A DNA stretch of 8,146 nucleotides. Source: Gammaproteobacteria bacterium (GTDB lineage Bacteria > Pseudomonadota > Gammaproteobacteria > Enterobacterales > Alteromonadaceae). A program made the translations under genes and the position numbers. Positions within the stretch are counted from its first letter, which is position 1. The number at the start of each line of letters is the position of its first letter. Under the pieces are notes generated by a model that saw only the letters and a list, made by a program, of their open reading frames with translations, searched no databases and was not told where the DNA came from. Below, piece by piece: positions 1 to 6,865 of this stretch. The stretch spans positions 1 through 8,146 of the forward strand of contig JAMCWV010000259.1 of assembly GCA_023481025.1 (NCBI GenBank), in the 5' to 3' direction.

Positions 1-15
1 AAATCCGGAAAAAAC

Positions 16-44
16 TTACCGGCTGGAAAAATTCTGGCTATAGT
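16..44 (+). promoter_or_regulatory. possible clpS promoter
   Basis: A TATAGT hexamer at 39-44 matches the sigma-70 -10 consensus at five of six positions. A weak -35 candidate, TTACCG at 16-21, lies 17 bases upstream. This would start transcription near base 51 and give a short leader of about 24 bases before clpS. The first 74 bases otherwise hold no gene I can identify. The -35 match is poor, so this is tentative. Confidence 0.35.
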
Positions 45-74
45 TATAAAGAACACTGGGATTACTTTGAAACA

Positions 75-392
75 ATGACGTGGTTTAGCGACTCCATACC
101 TGAACATCATTTAGACGAAGCGACTGATACGGTTTTGCAGCCGCCGCGTATGTATCAGGTGATGTTGAATAATGACGATTTTACGCCGATGGACTTTGTC
201 ATCGAAGTACTTGTCCGTTTTTTCCGACTCGATCAAGAGTCGGCAACGGAAGTGATGTTAAAAGTGCATCATCACGGGAAAGCAGTGTGTGGTGTGTACT
301 CTGCAGAAATTGCAGAAACGAAAGTGGTGCAGGTGAATCAATATGCACGTGATAACCAGCATCCGTTGCTCTGTACCATGGAGCAAGTTTGA
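75..392 (+). CDS. clpS: ATP-dependent Clp protease adaptor ClpS
   Basis: ClpS is the small cytosolic adaptor that binds N-terminal Leu, Phe, Tyr or Trp and delivers such proteins to the ClpA N-domain. The 105-residue product matches the E. coli protein (106 residues) almost end to end. The N-degron pocket is intact: Asn33, Asp34 and Asp35 in the NNDDFTPM segment, Met39, Met61 and His65. Also present are the conserved AETKV stretch and the C-terminal HPLLCT. The flexible N-terminal arm (about residues 1-22) diverges, as is usual. ATG at 75 is the first start codon in frame inside the window; the frame stays open to base 3 without ATG, GTG or TTG. The ribosome site is weak (GGGA at 58-61, rather far). 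clpA follows after 22 bases, so the two are very likely one transcript. Confidence 0.96.
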   Translation: MTWFSDSIPEHHLDEATDTVLQPPRMYQVMLNNDDFTPMDFVIEVLVRFFRLDQESATEVMLKVHHHGKAVCGVYSAEIAETKVVQVNQYARDNQHPLLCTMEQV

Positions 393-402
393 TTTGTGAA
401 GT

Positions 403-408
403 AAGGAG
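403..408 (+). promoter_or_regulatory. clpA ribosome binding site
   Basis: A perfect AAGGAG lies six bases before the clpA ATG, in the 22-base gap after the clpS stop. It is much stronger than the site in front of clpS, which suggests clpA is translated independently and efficiently from the shared message. Confidence 0.85.
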
Positions 409-414
409 AGCAGT

Positions 415-2673
415 ATGCTAAACAAAGCGCTCGAGATTTCGCTAAACGATGCATTTCGTTTAGCACGTGAACGCCAACACGAGTTAATGACCGTTGAACA
501 CCTACTCGTCGCATTGCTAGATAACCCAGAAGCTTCGGAGGCTTTACGTGCCTGCGGAATCGATTTTGCTGGGTTAAAAAGCGACCTATTAACTTACATC
601 GATCGCTCTACCCCTCGCTTTCCTGAAAATGACCTTGGTGAAACTCAACCAACACTTGGTTTTCAGCGCGTTCTGCAACGTGCCGTATTTCATGTCCAAT
701 CTTCAGGCAACTCAGAAGTTACTGGCGCAAATGTGTTAGTGGCAATTTTTAGTGAACAAGAATCTCAGGCTGTTTATTTACTGAATAAGCATGAGGTGAC
801 CCGGCTCGATGTTGTGAACTTTATTTCACACGGTATTTCTCGTGTTGAAGAAGAAAAAGGGGCACCGATAGACTCGACAGAAGCGACTGGCGAAACGGAA
901 GAGCAAAGTTTTCTTGCGCGTTTTTGCGTGAACCTCAATCAACGCGCGAAAGCGGGCAAAATTGATCCGCTTATTGGTCGTGACTTGGAATTGGAGCGCA
1001 CGGTTCAAGTACTCTGTCGGCGGCGTAAAAATAATCCGCTACTGGTCGGTGAAGCGGGCGTGGGTAAAACTGCGATCGCGGAAGGTTTGGCATGGAAGAT
1101 TGAGCAGGGTGATGTTCCAGAAGTCATGGCTGACGCGGTGATTTACAGTCTCGATATGGGCGGTCTTTTGGCGGGTACGAAATACCGTGGTGACTTTGAG
1201 AAGCGTTTTAAAGCCTTGTTGAAAGAGATTACGAAGCAGCAACATGGCATTTTATTTATCGACGAAATTCATACGATTATTGGTGCTGGCTCTGCCTCCG
1301 GCGGCGTCATGGATGCATCAAACCTATTGAAACCTCTACTCTCGAGCGGCGAGCTCAAATGTATTGGTTCAACGACGTATCAAGAATATAAGAATATTTT
1401 TGAAAAGGATCGGGCGTTGGTACGGCGCTTCCAGAAGATTGATGTGACGGAACCTTCAGTCGAAGATACGACACGAATTCTTTTAGGGTTGCGTGACAAA
1501 TATGAAGCGCATCATGGGATTCGCTATACGCAACCGGCCATTCGGGCAGCTGCTGAATTAGCGGCGAAATATATCAATGACCGTCATTTACCAGACAAAG
1601 CAATTGATGTGCTCGATGAAGCAGGAGCGAGTCAACGTTTGTTACCGCAGTCAAAACGGAAGAAAACGATTGGTGTTGGTGATATTGAAGCGATTATTTC
1701 GCGGATTGCTCGTGTTCCTGCGCAGTCGGTTTCGCGCAACGATCAAAGCATGTTGAAGCAACTCGACCGTAATTTGAAGATGGTGGTATTTGGGCAGGAC
1801 AATGCAATTGACTCGTTAGTTGCAGCGATTCGGCTGACACGCAGCGGACTAGGCGGAGAACACAAACCGGTCGGCTCGTTCCTATTCGCTGGCCCAACGG
1901 GAGTGGGCAAGACGGAAGTCACACAACAATTAGCCAAAGCTATGGGTGTTGAGTTACTGCGGTTTGATATGTCCGAGTATATGGAGCGCCACGCAGTAAG
2001 CCGTTTAATCGGTGCGCCACCGGGCTATGTCGGTTTCGAACAGGGTGGTTTGCTGACCGAGGCCGTAATTAAAAACCCATACAGTGTCGTGTTGCTCGAT
2101 GAAATCGAAAAAGCACACAATGATATTTTTAATATCTTACTGCAAGTTATGGATAACGGCACGTTAACCGACAACAACGGGCGCAAGGCGGATTTCCGCA
2201 ATGTTGTGCTGGTGATGACGACGAATGCGGGTGTGCGTGAAACTGAGCGCAAGTCCATTGGTTTCCAAGAGCAAGATCACAAGTTCGATGTCATGTCGGA
2301 AATTAATAAGGTATTTACGCCGGAGTTCCGTAACCGATTGGATGGTATTATTTGGTTCGATCATTTGAACACCGAAGTCATCCTGCAAGTGGTTGATAAA
2401 TTTATTTGTGAGCTACAAGCACAATTGGACAAGAAAGGTGTGTCACTGGAAGTGGAAAGTCCAGCTTTAGCTTGGTTAGCTGAAAAAGGCTATGATCGGG
2501 CGATGGGCGCTCGACCGATGACGCGTGTAATCCAGGAACATCTTAAGAAACCGTTGGCTAATGAAATTTTATTTGGGCGCCTAAGTCAGGGCGGAAACGT
2601 TCAAGTTTGTCTAAATGTTGAAACGGATTCTCTCGACTTTGTCTATGACAATGCCAGTGAAGCAGTGACTTAA
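415..2673 (+). CDS. clpA: ATP-dependent Clp protease ATP-binding subunit ClpA
   Basis: ClpA is the hexameric AAA+ unfoldase that threads substrates into the ClpP peptidase in the cytosol. The product has 752 residues against 758 in E. coli. Residues 1 to about 145 form the N-domain of two Clp repeats that docks ClpS. An acidic linker follows (about 143-163). The D1 ring has Walker A GEAGVGKT at 212-219, Walker B with Asp283-Glu284, and a pore loop KYRG at 256-259. The D2 ring has Walker A GPTGVGKT at 493-500, Walker B LLDE ending at Glu563, and the pore loop GYVG at 537-540. An IGF tripeptide at 615-617 is the loop that plugs into ClpP, so this is a ClpP partner and not ClpB; the long ClpB middle coiled coil is absent. 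No catalytic residue is missing. Its C-terminal tail is less conserved than the rest, as usual. Confidence 0.98.
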   Translation: MLNKALEISLNDAFRLARERQHELMTVEHLLVALLDNPEASEALRACGIDFAGLKSDLLTYIDRSTPRFPENDLGETQPTLGFQRVLQRAVFHVQSSGNSEVTGANVLVAIFSEQESQAVYLLNKHEVTRLDVVNFISHGISRVEEEKGAPIDSTEATGETEEQSFLARFCVNLNQRAKAGKIDPLIGRDLELERTVQVLCRRRKNNPLLVGEAGVGKTAIAEGLAWKIEQGDVPEVMADAVIYSLDMGGLLAGTKYRGDFEKRFKALLKEITKQQHGILFIDEIHTIIGAGSASGGVMDASNLLKPLLSSGELKCIGSTTYQEYKNIFEKDRALVRRFQKIDVTEPSVEDTTRILLGLRDKYEAHHGIRYTQPAIRAAAELAAKYINDRHLPDKAIDVLDEAGASQRLLPQSKRKKTIGVGDIEAIISRIARVPAQSVSRNDQSMLKQLDRNLKMVVFGQDNAIDSLVAAIRLTRSGLGGEHKPVGSFLFAGPTGVGKTEVTQQLAKAMGVELLRFDMSEYMERHAVSRLIGAPPGYVGFEQGGLLTEAVIKNPYSVVLLDEIEKAHNDIFNILLQVMDNGTLTDNNGRKADFRNVVLVMTTNAGVRETERKSIGFQEQDHKFDVMSEINKVFTPEFRNRLDGIIWFDHLNTEVILQVVDKFICELQAQLDKKGVSLEVESPALAWLAEKGYDRAMGARPMTRVIQEHLKKPLANEILFGRLSQGGNVQVCLNVETDSLDFVYDNASEAVT

Positions 2674-2703
2674 TCGACAGTCTCAGTTAAACACCAGACA
2701 CGA

Positions 2704-2730
2704 AAAAACCCAGCCATGTGCTGGGTTTTT
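2704..2730 (+). terminator. bidirectional terminator between clpA and infA
   Basis: A perfect 11-base-pair inverted repeat (AAAAACCCAGC at 2704-2714, GCTGGGTTTTT at 2720-2730) encloses a five-base loop. It ends in a T run on the plus strand and, because of the A run at 2703-2708, also on the minus strand. It lies 30 bases after the clpA stop and about 100 bases beyond the infA stop, so it can end both convergent transcripts. Confidence 0.93.
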
Positions 2731-2731
2731 G

Positions 2732-2768
2732 TTTCCTAACTCTGGTGCCTTCGGCTAGGGTTAGGAAA
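2732..2768 (+). repeat. long hairpin with GCCTTCG loop in the clpA-infA gap
   Basis: TTTCCTAAC at 2732-2740 pairs perfectly with GTTAGGAAA at 2760-2768. On the plus strand the stem continues inward with six more pairs, three of them G-U, around the loop 2747-2753. In minus-strand RNA those G-U pairs would be A-C mismatches, so the structure favours plus-strand RNA. It starts one base after the clpA terminator and has no T run of its own. Its role is unknown; it may be a back-up terminator, a 3'-end stabiliser or a decayed element. Confidence 0.6.
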
Positions 2769-2800
2769 ACTTCACGTTAGTAAGTTGGGATGCGATTAAC

Positions 2801-2819
2801 CCGCTGGCATCAGCAGCGG
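2801..2819 (-). repeat. short hairpin just after infA
   Basis: CCGCTG at 2801-2806 pairs with CAGCGG at 2814-2819 around a seven-base loop, ten bases beyond the infA stop. On the minus strand it is followed by GTTAATC and not a T run, so it is at best a weak terminator or a 3'-end structure. The rest of the 156-base gap (2674-2829) holds no gene or tRNA that I can see. Confidence 0.4.
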
Positions 2820-2829
2820 ATAGACACAA

Positions 2830-3114
<285 letters not shown>

Positions 3115-3858
3115 TTAATTGCCAACATTCGCTATGGGTATTTGTCGCGAGCACCAACGTTGGTGGTCAAATTCAAGTTCTTGCTGCTCTTGTAGTGCCT
3201 GAATAAAGTCAGTGCGTGGAAGTTCTTGCGCGCCCATTTGCTGCAGAAATGGGTTCATGATTTGGCAATCAATTCGTTCTATGGATAGCCTCTGAAGTTC
3301 GTCGCCTAAGGCAACCAGAGCGACCTTTGACGCGTTCGGTGCCAAACTAAACATACTTTCGCCACAAAATGTGCGCTTGACCTGCACCCCGTAGAGCCCG
3401 CCGACTAATGTTTCACCTTGCCAAACCTCGATAGAATGAGCATGGCCTAATTCATGGAGAGTGATATAAGCCTGTTGCATTGCTTTCGTTATCCAAGTGC
3501 CGTTGCCCGGACCTCGAGGGATGTCTGCACAATGCCGTATCACTGCAGGAAAATCTCGGTTTAAGGTGACACGGTACTGACTCTGCTTGATAAATTTGCG
3601 CAGGGACCGGTTACAACGCACCGAGTCGCTGGCTATGACTGCACGTTTCGAAGGCGACCACCAAAGAATCGGCTCATTCGGGCTAAACCACGGAAATATA
3701 CCTTGTCGATAGGCATTCATCAGACGTGTGGGTGATAAACAGCCACCAATGGCGAGCAAGCCATCCGGGTCTTCATGGGCGAGCGTAACATTGGGAAACG
3801 GCGCATTGGCATCCGTGTCGAGGACGTAAAAATATGGTGGGCGCGGTGATTGGCTCAT
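3115..3858 (-). CDS. aat: leucyl/phenylalanyl-tRNA--protein transferase
   Basis: Aat transfers Leu or Phe from aminoacyl-tRNA to proteins that begin with Lys or Arg, creating N-degrons read by ClpS. The product has 247 residues against 234 in E. coli, with a slightly longer N-terminus. Family motifs are clear: PDGLLAIGG near residues 31-39, GIFPWFSPNEPILWWSP at 53-69, GTWIT at 120-124, HELGHAHSIEVW at 135-146, FCGESMF with Glu167, NASK at 175-178, and IDCQ with Asp197 and Gln199, equivalent to the E. coli catalytic-site Glu156, Asp186 and Gln188. After GESMFS the usual Arg, as I recall the family, is Leu here. ATG at 3858 is the only reasonable start, but no good ribosome site precedes it, and a hairpin sits 15 bases upstream. 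It lies between trxB and infA without the bpt and cydDC genes seen here in some relatives. Confidence 0.95.
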   Translation of the reverse strand: MSQSPRPPYFYVLDTDANAPFPNVTLAHEDPDGLLAIGGCLSPTRLMNAYRQGIFPWFSPNEPILWWSPSKRAVIASDSVRCNRSLRKFIKQSQYRVTLNRDFPAVIRHCADIPRGPGNGTWITKAMQQAYITLHELGHAHSIEVWQGETLVGGLYGVQVKRTFCGESMFSLAPNASKVALVALGDELQRLSIERIDCQIMNPFLQQMGAQELPRTDFIQALQEQQELEFDHQRWCSRQIPIANVGN

Positions 3859-3873
3859 GGTAAGGCTAAATAA

Positions 3874-3897
3874 GGGACAAACCGTGCGGAATGTCCC
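3874..3897 (-). terminator. hairpin between trxB and aat, possible attenuator
   Basis: On the minus strand GGGACA and TGTCCC form a six-pair stem. Inside it, separated by a TT/TT internal loop, CCG and CGG add three pairs around a two-base loop. TTATTTAG follows, a mediocre T-rich tract. The structure starts about 10 bases after the trxB stop and ends 15 bases before the aat ATG. It may be a weak terminator for trxB that lets some transcripts through into aat, or a leader structure limiting aat translation. Confidence 0.42.
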
Positions 3898-3906
3898 CGG
3901 ACTAAA

Positions 3907-4887
<981 letters not shown>

Positions 4888-4935
4888 TTAAGGTCAACAG
4901 AATTGAAAACCGATAGTTATGATTCGTTTTGGACG

Positions 4936-4951
4936 CTCCCATTGTAGGGAG
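4936..4951 (-). repeat. small hairpin overlapping the trxB -10 region
   Basis: CTCCC at 4936-4940 and GGGAG at 4947-4951 form a five-pair dyad whose six-base loop is exactly the proposed trxB -10 hexamer. It could be an operator-like symmetry for a regulator of trxB or a chance repeat. No known binding-site consensus is recognised. Confidence 0.3.
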
Positions 4952-4969
4952 TTGTTTCCACAGGGTAAA
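4941..4969 (-). promoter_or_regulatory. probable trxB promoter
   Basis: On the minus strand TTTACC (4964-4969, four of six to TTGACA) and TACAAT (4941-4946, five of six to TATAAT) are separated by exactly 17 bases. Transcription would begin near 4934 and give a leader of about 65 bases. The -35 box abuts the end of the ald terminator, so trxB appears to start its own transcript directly after ald ends. Confidence 0.5.
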
Positions 4970-4990
4970 GAGCCGGCTTAAAGCCGGCTC
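4970..4990 (-). terminator. terminator after ald
   Basis: GAGCCGGCTT at 4970-4979 and AAGCCGGCTC at 4981-4990 are perfect inverted repeats, effectively an eight-pair GC-rich stem with a five-base loop. It lies 22 bases after the ald stop. On the minus strand the stem is followed by only three T residues (TTTACC), so the T tract is short although the stem is strong. It probably ends the ald message and separates it from trxB. Confidence 0.75.
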
Positions 4991-5012
4991 ATATTCAGTT
5001 GTAACGATTTCT

Positions 5013-6098
5013 TTAACGCGTAATTGCGTCAGCTGGATCCATGTACTCCAAGCCAAGTTTCTCACCTAAGTCGTCGTGTACGGCTTTATAAGTGATGTAA
5101 CCTTTATGCATGTTCAAGCCATTGCGCAAATTGACGTCATTGGCCATCGCTGCGAGGCCTTTATTCGCTAAAGCAATACCATAAGGCAAAGTGGCGTTGT
5201 TTAAAGCAATGGTTGAAGTCCGTGCGACACCGCCTGGCATGTTAGCAACACAGTAGTGCACCACATCGTCAACGACGTAGGTTGGATCTTGGTGGGTGGT
5301 CGCTTTCGAGGTTTCGAAACAGCCGCCTTGGTCAATCGCAACATCAACGAGAACTGAACCAGGCTTCATATTCTTGATGTGCTCACGGCTTAATAATTTC
5401 GGTGCAGCTGCGCCTGGAATTAAGACCGCGCCAACGACTAAGTCGGCTTCACGTGAATATTTGTCGATGGCGTCAACGGTTGAGTAGACGGTTTTGACCC
5501 GACCCATGAAAATATCATCAAGTTCACGTAAACGCGGCAATGAGCGGTCGAGGATAGTGACGTCAACGTTTGTTACCGCAATCAAAACTTTGCCAGGAGC
5601 AACGCCAGGAACGCCACCGAGTAACGTACCGCTGCCACCTTGAATTTTTTCCAAGTTGTGCGCGCCTGCTTGAATTGACATGCGTCCAGCTACTTCGCTC
5701 ATTGGCGCGAGTAACGGCAAACCGCCACGATTATCAGTGACCGTCTCGTAAGCAATCGCTGTGACGCGAGCCTCGGCGAGCAAGCGCGTTTGCTCAGGGT
5801 CTGGTGCAAGGTGCAAGTAGGTATAAAGAATCTGGCCTTCACGAAGTTGTTTACATTCGCCCGGTTGCGGCTCTTTCACTTTCACGATCATGTCGGCACT
5901 GGCGAAAATCTCTTCCGGTGTATCAACAATTCGTGCACCTGCAGCTTCGTAATCTTCGTTGGTAAAACCGATGGCGACACCACCATCGCGTTGAACCATG
6001 ACTTGATGGCCGTGAGCGACATACTCGCGAACCGCTGCCGGGGTTAAGCCGATGCGATACTCATGGTTTTTAATCTCTTTAGGTACACCGATCAACAT
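5013..6098 (-). CDS. ald: alanine dehydrogenase with its NAD-binding glycine loop missing
   Basis: Ald family enzymes reversibly deaminate L-alanine to pyruvate and ammonia with NAD. The start is taken at ATG 6098 because MLIGVPKEIKN is the family N-terminus and GAGG (minus reading of 6108-6111) lies nine bases upstream; a longer frame to 6137 adds 13 unrelated residues. The product has 361 residues, about 14 fewer than expected. Active-site residues are all in place: Arg15, Lys75, His96 and Asp256 (equivalent to Asp270 of the M. tuberculosis enzyme), and the ribose-binding Asp184 (Asp198). However, where the family reads KVxIIGGGVVGTNAA and a helix before DVTILD, this protein reads KVLI-AVTNV-DVTILD (residues 171-184). 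The glycine loop and helix are gone in frame. NAD binding is therefore doubtful. No frameshift or stop is present elsewhere. It is divergent from lrp. Confidence 0.9.
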   Translation of the reverse strand: MLIGVPKEIKNHEYRIGLTPAAVREYVAHGHQVMVQRDGGVAIGFTNEDYEAAGARIVDTPEEIFASADMIVKVKEPQPGECKQLREGQILYTYLHLAPDPEQTRLLAEARVTAIAYETVTDNRGGLPLLAPMSEVAGRMSIQAGAHNLEKIQGGSGTLLGGVPGVAPGKVLIAVTNVDVTILDRSLPRLRELDDIFMGRVKTVYSTVDAIDKYSREADLVVGAVLIPGAAAPKLLSREHIKNMKPGSVLVDVAIDQGGCFETSKATTHQDPTYVVDDVVHYCVANMPGGVARTSTIALNNATLPYGIALANKGLAAMANDVNLRNGLNMHKGYITYKAVHDDLGEKLGLEYMDPADAITR

Positions 6099-6126
6099 AA
6101 TAAAAAGCCTCAAGTCAATGTAATGG

Positions 6127-6160
6127 TGAATGGCCATTGACGTGCATCAACAGCCATTCA
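6127..6160 (-). promoter_or_regulatory. 34-base dyad in the ald leader, possible operator or switch
   Basis: TGAATGGC (6127-6134) and GCCATTCA (6153-6160) are perfect inverted repeats. Inside them TTGA (6137-6140) and TCAA (6147-6150) form a second stem level, with CA/CA as the only internal mismatch and a six-base centre. A competing pairing is possible: GTCAATG (6114-6120) with CATTGAC (6135-6141), next to the ald ribosome site at 6108-6111. It also contains the palindrome AATGGCCATT (6129-6138). The symmetry suits either a dimeric regulator such as Lrp or an RNA structure near the start. It does not closely match the E. coli Lrp consensus. Confidence 0.45.
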
Positions 6161-6181
6161 GGAACGCGTAATGTGCGGCAA

Positions 6182-6187
6182 AGTATA
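6182..6187 (-). promoter_or_regulatory. possible ald promoter -10 element
   Basis: On the minus strand TATACT matches the -10 consensus at five of six positions. No good -35 box is found 16 to 18 bases upstream, so if real it probably needs an activator; Lrp, encoded divergently next door, would be the natural candidate. The leader would be about 75 bases and would include the 34-base dyad. Confidence 0.32.
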
Positions 6188-6232
6188 GCTTAACCGCGGC
6201 GCGCATTACTGACTTTTTTAGTGGCGTATAAA

Positions 6233-6257
6233 AGCATAAAATGCTATAAATAATTTA
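6233..6257 (+). promoter_or_regulatory. lrp promoter region: extended -10 with AT-rich dyads
   Basis: TGCTATAAA at 6242-6250 is an extended -10 element (TGn plus TATAAA, five of six). It overlaps two small dyads: AGCAT-aaa-ATGCT at 6233-6245 and TAAAT-a-ATTTA at 6247-6257. No convincing -35 box is seen. Lrp represses its own gene in E. coli, and AT-rich dyads over the -10 would fit such feedback, but this is inference. The leader would be short, about 28 bases. Confidence 0.42.
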
Positions 6258-6284
6258 TTAAAAAGCAGAAATGACTGGTAATTT

Positions 6285-6767
6285 ATGTCAAAAGAGCATG
6301 AAGTCACTATTGATCGGCTCGACCGGAAAATTTTAAGAATCCTGCAAGAACGTGGTCGAATTTCGAATGTACAATTATCCAAAGAAGTCGGACTAAGTCC
6401 AACCCCTTGTTTGGAAAGAGTTCGTAAACTTGAGCGCAATGGCGTAATAAAAGGCTATTATGCCAGAATAGACCCAGATAAATTAGGTTCTCCGTTACTG
6501 GTTTTTGTCGAGATTACGTTGAGTAAAACGTCGTCGGATGTATTTGCAGAATTCAGTGCTGCAGCGCGAAAAACCGACGAAATTTTAGAGTGCCATCTCG
6601 TTTCTGGTGACTTTGATTTTCTTTTGAAAGCGCGAGTTGCCGATATGGCCGCTTATCGTAAACTCCTAGGCGAAACGTTACTGAATATGCCGGGCGTCAA
6701 TGAATCGCGCACCTATGTCGTCATGGAAGCCGTAAAACAAGAGAACAAAGTCGTAATAAAAGGCTGA
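6285..6767 (+). CDS. lrp: leucine-responsive regulatory protein Lrp
   Basis: Lrp is a DNA-binding, DNA-bending regulator of amino-acid metabolism that assembles into octamers and hexadecamers and senses leucine or alanine. The 160-residue product aligns with E. coli Lrp (164) almost throughout. The N-terminal winged helix has its helix-turn-helix near residues 25-58 (RISNVQLSKEVGLSPTPCL). The RAM effector domain follows from about 70, with LLVFVEITL, ECHLVSGDFDFLLK around 103-115 and YRKLLGETLL at 124-133. This closeness and the ftsK synteny indicate the global Lrp and not a local AldR-type paralogue. The ribosome site is weak. It diverges from ald, a gene often controlled by Lrp-family proteins. 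No terminator is visible before ftsK, so some read-through is likely. An exact 14-base repeat (6443-6456 and 6752-6765) encodes VIKG twice, once at the C-terminus. Confidence 0.97.
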   Translation: MSKEHEVTIDRLDRKILRILQERGRISNVQLSKEVGLSPTPCLERVRKLERNGVIKGYYARIDPDKLGSPLLVFVEITLSKTSSDVFAEFSAAARKTDEILECHLVSGDFDFLLKARVADMAAYRKLLGETLLNMPGVNESRTYVVMEAVKQENKVVIKG

Positions 6768-6793
6768 ATTTAGGTTAGTTTTGATTTTTAATT

Positions 6794-6830
6794 TTGAATA
6801 CTCGAACCGAATCACTGTATGGTATTCTAG
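6794..6830 (+). promoter_or_regulatory. possible ftsK promoter with a degenerate LexA-like box
   Basis: TTGAAT (6794-6799) and TATGGT (6818-6823) form a weak sigma-70 promoter with an 18-base spacer. Over the -10, CTGTATGGTATTCTAG (6815-6830) resembles the LexA box CTGT-N8-ACAG: the left half is perfect, while the right half is CTAG. The E. coli ftsK promoter is LexA-controlled, which is why this is worth listing, but the right half-site is poor. Confidence 0.3.
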
Positions 6831-6865
6831 GTCGATAATAAGAAAAGACAACGATACGGAGTGTT

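Noticed and set aside
3..74. In-frame upstream extension of clpS
   Set aside because: The frame is open but contains no ATG, GTG or TTG, and ClpS with the ATG at 75 already has the normal family length.
2674..2829. tRNA-Ser gene between clpA and infA, as in E. coli
   Set aside because: No acceptor stem, T-loop GTTCGA-type sequence or serine anticodon arm was found; the hairpins there do not form a cloverleaf.
5565..5579. Frameshift explanation for the missing Ald glycine loop
   Set aside because: The other two minus-strand frames through this stretch give stops or unrelated residues, and both flanks stay in the same frame, so the loss is an in-frame deletion or replacement.
6099..6137. 13-codon N-terminal extension of Ald
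   Set aside because: It has no family similarity, overlaps the leader dyad, and the ATG at 6098 has a good ribosome site and begins the conserved MLIGVPKE.
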